From the NCBI RefSeq assembly GCF_028912405.1, contig NZ_JAKELO010000002.1:2055276-2119275 (forward strand): a stretch of DNA of 64,000 bases, written 5' to 3'. Positions 32,727-41,255 of the stretch are shown here, piece by piece. Source of the stretch: Methanogenium marinum. Lineage in GTDB: Archaea > Halobacteriota > Methanomicrobia > Methanomicrobiales > Methanomicrobiaceae. Position numbers and translations under genes: made by a program. The notes under the pieces were generated by a model. The model was not told the origin of the DNA. It searched no databases and was given only the letters and a program-made list of their open reading frames with translations. How positions within the stretch are numbered: position 1 is the first letter of the stretch; every line of letters starts with the position of its first letter.

Positions 32727-33967
32727 TGCGAAATTTTATTGAAAAAATGCGGGAAGAAGGCCGGGTCATTGATATTGAAGATCCCTGTTCAACAGTATTT
32801 GAAGCCCCTAAACGGGCCTGTGAGACTGATGATCTGCTCTTCTTCCATAAACTGGACGGCGACAAAAAGGGTGTGATGAATGTGACTGCATCACGTGCGT
32901 CATTATCCTGTGCACTGGGAATTCCTGAACCTGATATAGTTCCACACCTGGCAGCAACCGGACAGAATGGAGAGGTTACGGAAGGATCCCGCCTGAAGAT
33001 GGGCACACCTGATTTGAGTGTCCTTCCGGTGATGAAACATTTTCCCCTTGACGCAGGGAGATACCTGACGTCAGCGGTTGTTTTTTCGCAATATGGTGGT
33101 GTGGAGAATGCATCTATTCACCGCATGCAGGTCGTAGATAATAATCGGCTTGCGGCCCGGTTGGTGGAAGGGAGGCATACGCACTCTCTTCTTCAGGATG
33201 CGCTTGCAGATGGTGAACGCCTGCCGGTTGCAATAACCATCGGTACGCATCCGGCGGTGACCTTTGCATCATGCACCAGAGTGCCACAGGGAAAGGAGAT
33301 GCAATATGCTGCAGAACTCCTGGGAGGCGAAATTGAACTGAATACCTGTTCACATGGTGTGCGTGTCCCGGATGCTGAGATTGTTCTGGAAGGGTATATT
33401 GGCAGTGAAACCACCGAAGAAGGTCCTTTTGTGGATATCACTGGCACCTATGATCCTGTCAGGCAGGGCCCGGTCATTGAACTGACTGGGATGCATATGA
33501 AGTATGATGCCATCTATCATGGGATTCTTCCTGCAGGGAATGAGCACAAAATCCTGATGGGTATGCCCTATGAACCAAAAATTTTCCAGGCGGTTGCCGG
33601 AGTGACCCGGGTGAGAAATGTGGTTCTCACAACCGGTGGATGTGGGTATCTGCACGGTATTGTCCAGATTAAAAAGAGCACGCAGGGTGATGCCAAAAAT
33701 GCAATCATGGCGGCTTTTGCTGCTCATACATCCCTGAAACATGTTGTCGTGGTTGACGAGGACATCAATCCGTTCTGCATGGAAGATGTGGAGTATGCCA
33801 TTGCAACCCGCGTGCGTGCGGATCGCGATGTGATGATTATAGAAGGAGTCCGTGGTTCCTCTCTTGACCCCTGCCGTATTGGTGACGGGACCAATGTGAA
33901 GATGGGAATTGACGCAACAATGGTCATGGGCGAAGAAGAGAAGTTTATCAGAGCTGAATGGGACTAA
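32726..33967 (+). CDS. UbiD-family decarboxylase, probably anhydromevalonate phosphate decarboxylase
   Basis: A 413-aa UbiD-fold decarboxylase with the IHRMQVVDNNRLAARLVEGRHTH region, GETTE-type SETTEEGPFVDITGTYD, and IDATMVMGEEEKFIRAEW at the end. The enzyme uses prenylated FMN from the adjacent UbiX. The gene after it is the phosphomevalonate dehydratase large subunit, so the substrate is most likely trans-anhydromevalonate 5-phosphate, giving isopentenyl phosphate in the archaeal mevalonate pathway. Without the context, a quinone or aromatic-acid decarboxylase would be possible. Start overlaps the ubiX stop. Confidence 0.88.
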   Translation: MRNFIEKMREEGRVIDIEDPCSTVFEAPKRACETDDLLFFHKLDGDKKGVMNVTASRASLSCALGIPEPDIVPHLAATGQNGEVTEGSRLKMGTPDLSVLPVMKHFPLDAGRYLTSAVVFSQYGGVENASIHRMQVVDNNRLAARLVEGRHTHSLLQDALADGERLPVAITIGTHPAVTFASCTRVPQGKEMQYAAELLGGEIELNTCSHGVRVPDAEIVLEGYIGSETTEEGPFVDITGTYDPVRQGPVIELTGMHMKYDAIYHGILPAGNEHKILMGMPYEPKIFQAVAGVTRVRNVVLTTGGCGYLHGIVQIKKSTQGDAKNAIMAAFAAHTSLKHVVVVDEDINPFCMEDVEYAIATRVRADRDVMIIEGVRGSSLDPCRIGDGTNVKMGIDATMVMGEEEKFIRAEWD

Positions 33968-33973
33968 TATATA

Positions 33974-35146
33974 ATGTACCTTGATTCAGATGATGAAAAG
34001 GTTCTTGCGGGTGAATATGGCGAAACCCGCAGGAAGATGATGGAGATTCTCGTTGCTCTGGGTAAGGTATTTGGGGCAGAGAAGTTTGTGCCAATCACCA
34101 GTGCACAGGTGGCTGGTGCATCATATAAGACAATAGGAAAATGGGGGCTTGAATGGCTGCGAAGTCTTGATGCACGGGTAGCTGTGCCTTCCGTATTAAA
34201 CCCAATCGGGATGCCGCGGGAACGCTGGCAGGAGATGGGTATTCCATCTGATTTTGCGGAAAAACAGCACGCTGTTCTGGATGCGTACCGCCGGCTTGGG
34301 GTAAAACTGGAGTGTACCTGCACACCGTATTACATCAACCGGACTTCTTATGGAGATCATATTGCATGGTCAGAGTCGTCTGCCGTCTGTTATGCGAATT
34401 CTGTCATTGGTGCACGGACAAATCGTGAAGGAGGCCCGTCTGCCCTTGCTGCTGCAATTATTGGGAAAACCCCCTATTATGGCCTGCATCTCTGGGAGAA
34501 CAGGATGCCGCAGGTGGCATTCCGGGTTGAAGCGGATGAGACTCTTCATGCCAGTCATTATGGGGCTATTGGGTATCTTGCCGGAAAGGAGGCGGGAAAT
34601 CGTGTGCCGTTTTTTTATGGATTACGGCCGAACCGAGACCAGCTGAAGGCACTTGGGGCTGCAATGGCTGCCAGTGGTGCGGTGGCACTCTATCATGTTG
34701 AAGATATCACGCCCGATTCCCGTGTGTTGCAGGAACGTGGGATAGATATCTCCGCCCTTGAAACTATTACCATCACCGGGGATGAGATTGAGGCAATATT
34801 TGAGGAACGGACTGTTGATGCCGTGGCAATCGGATGTCCACACTGTTCAGAGGAGGAACTGGAGGAGATTGCAGGACTTCTGAAAGGAAAAACGGTGACA
34901 AAACCGCTCTACATTTTTGCTGCAAGAGGTGTGGCACAGGCTCATCCCAATCTTGTGGGAACAATTGAGATGTCGGGTGCAAAGGTATGGGAGGACACCT
35001 GTATCGTTGTCTCGCCCGGAATGGATCATTTTGGTTCAATTATGGTCAATTCCGGGAAGGCATTTGCATATGTGCCGAATATGTGTGGTGCAGAAGCAGT
35101 TCTTGGTTCCACCGAAGAGTGTATTGCTGCTGCACTGGGTGAATAA
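33974..35146 (+). CDS. Phosphomevalonate dehydratase large subunit (aconitase X catalytic)
   Basis: A 390-aa aconitase X catalytic-domain protein. It contains VPITSAQVAGASYKTIG, LECTCTPYYINR, AVCYANSVIGARTNREGGPSA, and GCPHCSEEE and NMCGAEAVLGS; the Cys residues in these blocks are candidate ligands of the [4Fe-4S] cluster. In archaea this protein with a small partner dehydrates 5-phosphomevalonate to anhydromevalonate phosphate, feeding the UbiD enzyme next door. Six bases separate it from ubiD. The small subunit (about 130 aa) is not found nearby, so must be encoded elsewhere. A T7 run lies about 110 bases after the stop. Confidence 0.9.
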   Translation: MYLDSDDEKVLAGEYGETRRKMMEILVALGKVFGAEKFVPITSAQVAGASYKTIGKWGLEWLRSLDARVAVPSVLNPIGMPRERWQEMGIPSDFAEKQHAVLDAYRRLGVKLECTCTPYYINRTSYGDHIAWSESSAVCYANSVIGARTNREGGPSALAAAIIGKTPYYGLHLWENRMPQVAFRVEADETLHASHYGAIGYLAGKEAGNRVPFFYGLRPNRDQLKALGAAMAASGAVALYHVEDITPDSRVLQERGIDISALETITITGDEIEAIFEERTVDAVAIGCPHCSEEELEEIAGLLKGKTVTKPLYIFAARGVAQAHPNLVGTIEMSGAKVWEDTCIVVSPGMDHFGSIMVNSGKAFAYVPNMCGAEAVLGSTEECIAAALGE

Positions 35147-35253
35147 CCCTTTGCACTCATTTTTCACTTATTTGTGCGAACAATCAAAATAGCATATGAT
35201 TGAAATAAATTTGGATGGGGGCGGAGAATAAAGGAGATGTTCTGTCCTGATCC

Positions 35254-35260
35254 TTTTTTT
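35254..35260 (+). terminator. Oligo-T terminator after the HD-UbiX-UbiD-AcnX genes
   Basis: A run of seven T, on the coding strand of the isoprenoid operon, about 110 bases after its last stop codon. It lies at the 3' end of the convergent sulP gene. It is a typical archaeal terminator-like element, but its distance from the stop leaves doubt. Confidence 0.35.
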
Positions 35261-36695
35261 AGGAGAATCCCTTGTCGAGTGTATTCTGGCTTTCAACATC
35301 AAGGCCGGTGACATAAACCGACTTTTTTTCCTGCTGATATTTGTCGATTACTCTCGCGATTGCCTCAACGGCAGACTGATCCCAGATATGGGAATTTTGA
35401 AAGTCTATCTCAATTTTATCGGGATCATTGGTATAATCAAAAAGGTCAATGAATGCTGCCATTGTTCCGAAGAACAACTGTCCTTTTACCGTATAAATTT
35501 TAACTCCGTCTTCCTTTTCCTTGCCTGAAACGGAAATGACTGACATTTTCCACGCCATTGCAAGGGCAGCAAGGACAACACCGGCTAAAACACCCTTTGC
35601 AAGGTCATTGGTGTAAACAACAATGGCAATTGTCGTGAGCATAACAAATGCATCGCTCTTTGGTATTTTGGCAATATCTTTTACTGACTGCCATTCAAAT
35701 GTCCCGATTGCAACCATTACCATAACCCCGACAAGTGCTGCCATGGGAATCTGTGCCACAAGATCGCCAAGAACAATTATCAGAAATATCAGGAAAAGTC
35801 CTGCTGTCATGGAAGAGAGCCTTCCTCTGCCTCCGGATGTCACATTAATGACAGACTGACCAATCATTGCACATCCGGCCATTCCTCCGAAAAAGCCGGT
35901 GATGAAATTTGCAATACCCTGCCCTTTCACTTCCCGGTTTTTATTACTTTTCGTGCCCGTCATTTCATCAATAATTGATGCGGTAAGAAGTGATTCAAGA
36001 AGGCCTACGATAACAAGTGTTGCAGAATATGGAAGGATAATGAGCAGTGTTTCAATGCTTAACGGCACCATTGGAAGATGAAACAGGGGGAGTGCTTTTG
36101 TGATTGTGCCTAAATCCCCTACTGTCAGGACAGTCAACCCTGTCCCAATGGCAATTGCCGTCATAACAATAATGGCAATAAGGGGTGCTGGCACTGCTCT
36201 TGTAAACCGGGGCAAAAACCAGATAATTCCGATTGTTGCTGCGGTCATTAGATAAACAGGGAGTGAAGCGCCAAAAATAAATGGAATCTGGGCGAGGAAT
36301 ATCAGAATTGCAAGGGAATTTACAAAGCCAAGCACTACTGAATATGGAATAAATGAAATAAATCGTCCCACTTTTAAAAGACCAAGGGCAAATTGTATTA
36401 TTCCTGTCAGAATGGTTGCTGCAAGAAGATATTCAAGCCCGAAATCCCGCACCAGAACTACCATGACAAGTGCCATCGAACCTGTCGCAGCCGAAATCAT
36501 GCCTGGTCTTCCACCTGCAATCGATATTACCACTGCAATACAGAATGAGGCATACAGGCCGACCATTGGGTCAACGCCGGCAATGATTGAAAAGGCAATT
36601 GCTTCAGGAATCAGCGCAAGTGCTACCGTCATTCCGGCAAGGACATCGCCCTTGATATTTGAAAGCCATTCTTCTTTTATTGTTTGCGCGTTCAA
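35259..36695 (-). CDS. SulP-family anion transporter with STAS domain
   Basis: A 478-aa SLC26/SulP transporter: the N-terminal [25 protein letters not shown], about 11-14 membrane helices, the [13 protein letters not shown] loop and a C-terminal cytoplasmic STAS domain ([20 protein letters not shown]). Members exchange or cotransport sulfate, bicarbonate or other anions; the ion is not predictable here. TTG 36693-36695 is the start: GGAG is 9 bases upstream, with no earlier ATG. No metabolic partner gene flanks it, and the 612-base gap upstream is gene-free. Confidence 0.92.
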   Translation of the reverse strand: MNAQTIKEEWLSNIKGDVLAGMTVALALIPEAIAFSIIAGVDPMVGLYASFCIAVVISIAGGRPGMISAATGSMALVMVVLVRDFGLEYLLAATILTGIIQFALGLLKVGRFISFIPYSVVLGFVNSLAILIFLAQIPFIFGASLPVYLMTAATIGIIWFLPRFTRAVPAPLIAIIVMTAIAIGTGLTVLTVGDLGTITKALPLFHLPMVPLSIETLLIILPYSATLVIVGLLESLLTASIIDEMTGTKSNKNREVKGQGIANFITGFFGGMAGCAMIGQSVINVTSGGRGRLSSMTAGLFLIFLIIVLGDLVAQIPMAALVGVMVMVAIGTFEWQSVKDIAKIPKSDAFVMLTTIAIVVYTNDLAKGVLAGVVLAALAMAWKMSVISVSGKEKEDGVKIYTVKGQLFFGTMAAFIDLFDYTNDPDKIEIDFQNSHIWDQSAVEAIARVIDKYQQEKKSVYVTGLDVESQNTLDKGFS

Positions 36696-37307
36696 GAATT
36701 ATTTCTCCGTTTCATTTGAATATTGGATATTTGCCTATTTTATCGGATTTTGCGGGACATTTAAATTTAAATTTAAAATCTATTTTTCTTAAAACATGTT
36801 TTAATTTTAACAACAGGCATAAGGATTTTTAAAAATATCCCCTGATCTGTTTTTTCTCGTATGTCAATAATAATCGCCATCTAAATAGTTAATAATTTCG
36901 AGGGGGAAAAAGAATATTTCGAAGCCAAAAAAATCATAATGCCCAAATACCTGGCACATATTTCATAATTAATCCGGGATGATTCTGAATATCGAATCGT
37001 GCTGGAAATAATGCAGATCTACTGAAATGCTTTATAATAAACGTTGGTGAGGCCTCAGTCCTGCACGTTTTGATAACTAATAATGTATTAATTTCCGTAG
37101 TGAATGCGGTGGATCGTTATTTCTTTATGTGAGGTAAATGATATTCTATCGCGAATTCGTGGAGTGGCATGAACCTGGACATTTTGTGGTTTAGACATGT
37201 CAAAATGATCCTCTCTTCGACTGGATATCGGGTATATCAATAAAGCACAGTGTGCCGGATATTGCCTACAGAATTCCTAGAAGGGAATTAACCGGAGCAA
37301 AAATATC
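36696..37307. other. Gene-free divergent gap between sulP and uspA
   Basis: No plausible coding frame in 612 bases. The first 150 bases ahead of sulP are strongly AT-rich, including the short tandem aaatttaaatttaaattt at about 36758-36778, which may act as promoter or bent DNA. An inverted repeat lies at 37272-37289 ahead of the UspA gene. No tRNA or other structured RNA was recognised. Confidence 0.5.
37272..37289. promoter_or_regulatory. Inverted repeat upstream of the second UspA gene
   Basis: AATTCC and GGAATT flank TAGAAG, giving perfect 6-base arms 19 bases before the start codon. The position between the expected TATA box and the ribosome-binding site GGAG (37294-37297) would suit a repressor site or an RNA hairpin in the leader. 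Confidence 0.35.
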
Positions 37308-37730
37308 ATGTATACAAAAATACTACTTGCAACTGACGGCTCTGAAAATGCACGACGTGCGGCCAATGAGGCGGCAGGTCTTGCCAGAGAATTATCATCC
37401 CATGTGATTCTGGTATATATCATACATAATCCTCCGTCACAATCAAGAATGGTGAAGGCAAATTTTGATGTACATTCCCTTCTTGAAGAGGACGCAAAAT
37501 CCGAAATAAAGCATACTATAGATATTTTTGAAAAGGACGGTCTGGCATATACACTAAAGGTTGCAATAGGTGATCCTGCAGCTGAAATAATTGAAATTGC
37601 TGAAAAGGAAACAGCCGATTTGATTGTTATCGGCAGTCGTGGCCTTGGTACTCTTAAAGGGGTATTTATGGGAAGCGTTAGCCAGAAAGTAACGTATCAT
37701 GCAAAATGTCCGGTTTTGATTGTAAAGTGA
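37308..37730 (+). CDS. Universal stress protein (UspA family)
   Basis: A 140-aa UspA protein with KILLATDGSENARRAANEAA at the start and G-2x-G-9x-G-S in GSRGLGTLKGVFMGS, so ATP binding is expected. GGAG lies 10 bases before the ATG. It stands alone with a 612-base gap on the left and a 744-base gap on the right. It differs considerably from the UspA gene at 23593, so the two are not a recent duplication. Confidence 0.92.
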   Translation: MYTKILLATDGSENARRAANEAAGLARELSSHVILVYIIHNPPSQSRMVKANFDVHSLLEEDAKSEIKHTIDIFEKDGLAYTLKVAIGDPAAEIIEIAEKETADLIVIGSRGLGTLKGVFMGSVSQKVTYHAKCPVLIVK

Positions 37731-38474
37731 ACTATCGCGAAGCTATAATGACTTTGTAGTTCCCATCGACCTATTCCCGAAGGAACCAGATGTCACAATT
37801 CATACCTGACGGGAAAGGCAATAAATTGTGGGACCTGCTTTATGAAGATCCTCTCCTCAATGAGCATCCAGCTGAGAAATCCCCTAATCTCTCCTTTTTA
37901 AATCCCTGTGTTGGGGAATTGGGCTGTGAAATGGGCGTATTTTTCGTTCACATTTATTGCCGGAAAAATACGGCAATTTTGCAGGTTATTTCGTTAAATG
38001 ACGATTAATTACGAGCTACCGAGGGGTCAATATTAACAGAAATTTTGGGAGGACGTATTGGTTGTCTCAACTGAGAACTGCCCACTCCGGGCTTCTGTGT
38101 GGGTGCATTTTTCCGGGGCGCAGGGCCGCAGGATGTGCTATTTAAATGATATTTGACTTCAGATTCCAGAGCTTCGCTCAAAATGACGAAAAATGATCGA
38201 TTCGTAGCTATAGGAGGAATATAACAGCACATCTGGTGCCCGTCATCCAGAAGAAGAACATGGATTCCATGGTTGAGATATGGAGGATGGAGACAACCAA
38301 TAAGCTACATGCCGGAAATTGAATCCTGATGAGCTACAGGATCTCTGTTATGAAAGATATTTTCGTAATTTTGAAATGTCTGTTCTAAATAGTAATGGAA
38401 CTGTTTTAGGAGGAACGTAAAGGTACACGAGACTTGTCTCTATTTTTATCAGAGGATTTATCCAAGGTCCTAAT
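37731..38474. other. Gene-poor gap with possible gene remnants
   Basis: No convincing gene in 744 bases. Short open frames occur at 37790-38008 (plus) and 38005-38232 (minus), neither with recognisable features. Between 38260 and 38420 two adjacent frames are open one after another (20 codons from ATG 38260, then 38 codons ending at 38420 with LNPDELQDLCYERYFRNFE), as if a gene had been broken by a frameshift. I could not identify it. Confidence 0.35.
38429..38440. terminator. Small hairpin followed by T-run
   Basis: GAGAC-TT-GTCTC is a perfect 5-base stem, followed at once by TATTTTTAT. This may be a terminator for plus-strand transcription out of the gap, and it lies 35 bases beyond the end of the convergent HEAT gene. 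Confidence 0.3.
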
Positions 38475-39101
38475 TTAATCTTTGCTCTCGATTCGTTTCA
38501 TTGCCATATCAACTTTTTCCCTGATATCTGGGTCGCCACGAGACTCTTTGAGTGCTTTAAGGGTTTCTTCTCCTCCAAAAGTCACAAGTGCATCCACGGC
38601 TTTTGTTTTCACTTTTTTATCTATATCCTTCAGGCATCGGGAAAGGGGCACTGCTGCACGTTCGTCGCCAATTAGCACCAGTGCTTCTATGGCCGCAATT
38701 CTGACTTTTGGTTTTTTATCTTCCAATAGTCTGATGAGAGGAACAACTGCCCGTTTATCCTTAAGCATACCAAGTCCTGTTGCTGCCCCTTTTCTCAGCC
38801 ATTGTTCCTCACTGTCAAGACAGTGTATTAATGGGGGGATTGCCCGTTTGTCACCAATTTTTCCCAGTGATTTGGCAGCGATCCAGCTTACGTCAACATA
38901 TTCGTCCGAAAGGGCTTCGATGAGGGGTTCAAAGGCTTCACTGGCGTGCAGATTTCCCAATATCTCAGCCGCTTTCCATCTGTATGTTAAACTATCGCTT
39001 GTGAGGAATTCGATGAGTTTTTGAATATTTTTTCTTCTGTTTTTTTCATAATCTTCTTTAGAAAGACTATCTTCTTCAGTGGTTTTAACGGAATTTTGCA
39101 T
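38475..39101 (-). CDS. HEAT/PBS-lyase-repeat protein
   Basis: A 208-aa cytoplasmic protein made almost entirely of five to six HEAT-like repeats of 31 residues: ALSDEYVDVSWIAAKSLGKIGD, CLDSEEQWLRKGAATGLGMLKD, LLEDKKPKVRIAAIEALVLIGD and similar. The repeats are of the short PBS-lyase type common in methanogens. Such proteins act as scaffolds; in phycobilisome systems they are lyases, which does not apply here. No neighbour hints at its partner. It is unrelated in length and repeat register to the giant HEAT protein at 24060. Confidence 0.88.
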   Translation of the reverse strand: MQNSVKTTEEDSLSKEDYEKNRRKNIQKLIEFLTSDSLTYRWKAAEILGNLHASEAFEPLIEALSDEYVDVSWIAAKSLGKIGDKRAIPPLIHCLDSEEQWLRKGAATGLGMLKDKRAVVPLIRLLEDKKPKVRIAAIEALVLIGDERAAVPLSRCLKDIDKKVKTKAVDALVTFGGEETLKALKESRGDPDIREKVDMAMKRIESKD

Positions 39102-39436
39102 CTTAGCCCCAACGCAAATGAGATAATCTGATACTTAAAGGTTATTGATGGTGTGAAATGGAGATGTTTCTCCAGGAAAATGTGTTTTTGTTTTGAAAAC
39201 TCATAATTATGCCTGATATGTGTGTATGGAATCAGATTTTACTTTAAATATGCAGTATTTAGGTGCCTTAATGAATGGAAACAAATTAACCAGGAATGAA
39301 AAATAATACCCTGATAAAAGAGAATAATGCAACGGTTTGAATTCAGTTGATTTTGGTATGTACAAATTATGCCCGCTGCTGTAGTCATGTACAGATAGTG
39401 GAAACCATCGTTTTAAAAAATGGAGTTGAGTGAAAT
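39102..39436. other. Gene-free gap
   Basis: A 335-base AT-rich stretch between two minus-strand genes. It must hold the promoter of the HEAT gene near 39110-39200. I see no gene, repeat or RNA in it. Confidence 0.4.
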
Positions 39437-40684
39437 TTATTTATTCAGCCTCTGTACAACGAACAGTGCTCCAAGTGCTGTGAATATTCCTACACACATG
39501 GGAAGCCCTGATGTTGTGGGTGTTGGTGACGAAGGTTCCGGAGATGCAGGTGTTGCTGCAGGTGCATCAGTAGAACTCGGTGTTTGTTGAGAAACAGTTG
39601 CTTCCGGAACGGATTCCGTATTCCCAAAGGTCATAAGTGCATAGGAGCCGGATTCTGATATTTCTGCAACAAGTGCATCCCCTCTCAGTTCTGTGGGGAG
39701 CATGGTCCATGTTTCGTCTTTGTACTCAGCAATAAACCGTGCATTTGTCTTCATGCTGTCATCACCGGTAATTGCAAATTCAGCAGGTTCACTGAATCTG
39801 AGTGATTCAGGTGATATGATATATGCGCCGTAAACCAGTTCCCATTCATCCGGTATGTCCTTAGGATGGGAGTTTTTCATAATAAGGGCATCTTCAATCT
39901 CTGCACCGGAAACAGTTTCTCTCAGTGCATTGAGCGTTGCATATCCATCACTTGAAGATATAGAGAGGTCGGTGTCCGGGGTTGCTGTGGGGTTTGGTGA
40001 ATAATCGTCACTGTCATCGCTGCTTCCTGATGGTGACTGTGTAGGAACAGTTGTTGGGATTACATCCCCGACCTGTATTTTTTGATTTAATGCTTCAGTT
40101 CCGTCAACTGATACAATAATGCTGACTGTTCCCTGTTCCATATCGTTAATAGTGTACGAGATTGTTGAGTCGTCATCTCCTGATTTTATTCCATCCAGTT
40201 CAAATGAAACGGAAACCTGGTTTGTATCCTCAATGGCTTTTCCTGATATCTCAAGCATGGATATCTCAGATCCCTCGTTGATCTGTCCCAAACTTTCCTG
40301 ATCGCTAATTATCCCACCGGGTGCCGGGTGTTCATCACTCCAGAACTGGAGACTTTTGATTGGGTTTTCAGGGTCCTGCTGGTATCTGAATTTCGCCCAT
40401 ACTACTGATTCTGCCTGAAGTGTGACTGTTGTGTCAGAGAGAGCAAAGGGCATATTCAGATTATTGGATGAGAATGCAAATTCCAGATTCTCATCTGGGG
40501 CAATTTCCGCACCAATATGCATGGAATAAGAGCTGCTGTCTTCAAGTCCCTGAATCGTTACGGTTATTTGTCCCCCTTCCTGTATCTGGTCTGGTCCTGC
40601 GGTTATTGAAAGTGCCTGTACTCCACCCGCAATAAATGCAAGAGCCAGAATACACAGAAATGTTCTGTAAATTTTTTGCGTCAT
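39437..40684 (-). CDS. Anchored surface protein
   Basis: A 415-aa exported protein. It has a signal peptide (KIYRTFLCILALAFIAGG, cleavage after VQA), a beta-rich domain (SITAGPDQIQEGGQITVTIQGL) like those in other methanogen surface proteins, a Ser/Asp/Thr/Pro linker at about 215-240, a second domain ending in ETWTMLPTELRGD and ESGSYALMTFG, and a long Pro/Thr/Ser stalk ahead of a C-terminal membrane helix (LPMCVGIFTALGALFVVQRLNK). The second domain resembles the one near the end of the protein at 51182. The function is unknown; attachment to the membrane with the domain outside is clear. It is transcribed away from the cohesin-dockerin operon. Confidence 0.75.
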   Translation of the reverse strand: MTQKIYRTFLCILALAFIAGGVQALSITAGPDQIQEGGQITVTIQGLEDSSSYSMHIGAEIAPDENLEFAFSSNNLNMPFALSDTTVTLQAESVVWAKFRYQQDPENPIKSLQFWSDEHPAPGGIISDQESLGQINEGSEISMLEISGKAIEDTNQVSVSFELDGIKSGDDDSTISYTINDMEQGTVSIIVSVDGTEALNQKIQVGDVIPTTVPTQSPSGSSDDSDDYSPNPTATPDTDLSISSSDGYATLNALRETVSGAEIEDALIMKNSHPKDIPDEWELVYGAYIISPESLRFSEPAEFAITGDDSMKTNARFIAEYKDETWTMLPTELRGDALVAEISESGSYALMTFGNTESVPEATVSQQTPSSTDAPAATPASPEPSSPTPTTSGLPMCVGIFTALGALFVVQRLNK

Positions 40685-41255
40685 GCGATTACCGGGTAAA
40701 TATTTTCAGTAATATGATATGTAACTGCTGTCGTGCGTTTCTTTAATCTCTGATTTCCTGGATACCGACACGATTTTATCGCCCATATTTTTCCACAATT
40801 TGTTGATATATTGTGTTAAAATGGATGTATTTCTACTGATTTATCCTAAAATGGTATGTTTGGGATTTTCTTATGTCGGGTTGAATTATGTATGCACTAC
40901 TGCAATGCAGGAATTAGATCCACACATTTTGGTGTCATTTTTATTCATCGTGAAATTGTCTGATTGAAATTTACAGGATATATGTGCGGATTTTCCGTCA
41001 CTGACTAATTCAGTACGTAATCTGCCGAATTACAAAACTATATATAGTATAGTTTTCTCTAAAAAATCGGGCTAAATCAATCAAAAAATCCATTTTAGTG
41101 GCGAAAATAATGTTAAATGAATGAAATGAATTGTTTTAAACTCCAATTAGATGTGTGAACATTACTGGTATGCAAATCAAAAAAAATATGCTTGGGATGG
41201 CAAATTTATTATATTTACCTAACGTTTTCATTAGTATTTACTGAGAGGTAGATTT
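40685..41255. other. Divergent promoter region of the surface-protein operon
   Basis: A 571-base AT-rich gap without genes. The part near 41200 holds the TATA-like box of the large operon. Another TATA-like string (actatatatagtatag) lies at about 41036-41052 and might be a second promoter. Nothing else is recognised. Confidence 0.45.
41202..41249 (+). promoter_or_regulatory. Promoter and ribosome-binding site of the cohesin-dockerin operon
   Basis: A TATA-like box TTTATTATAT at 41205-41214 is preceded by AAA, fitting a BRE-TATA arrangement. A start of transcription about 25 bases on, near 41238, would leave a short leader containing GAGAGGT (41243-41249), 6 bases before ATG 41256. Confidence 0.45.

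Noticed and set aside
36758-36778. aaattt direct repeats considered as an origin or CRISPR leader
   Set aside because: Only a few short AT units, with no cdc6 gene, no spacers and no longer repeats nearby.
36696-37307. Search for tRNA or structured RNA in the sulP-uspA gap
   Set aside because: No GTTCRANNC T-loop with acceptor pairing was found; the stretch looks like promoter and spacer.
37790-38008. A 72-codon plus-strand frame after an AGGA
   Set aside because: Composition is not convincing, nothing recognised, and it lies in a gap with only short broken frames.
38005-38232. A 75-codon minus-strand frame (contains SFFVILSEALESE)
   Set aside because: The phrase resembles translations of non-coding dispersed repeats; no gene-like context.
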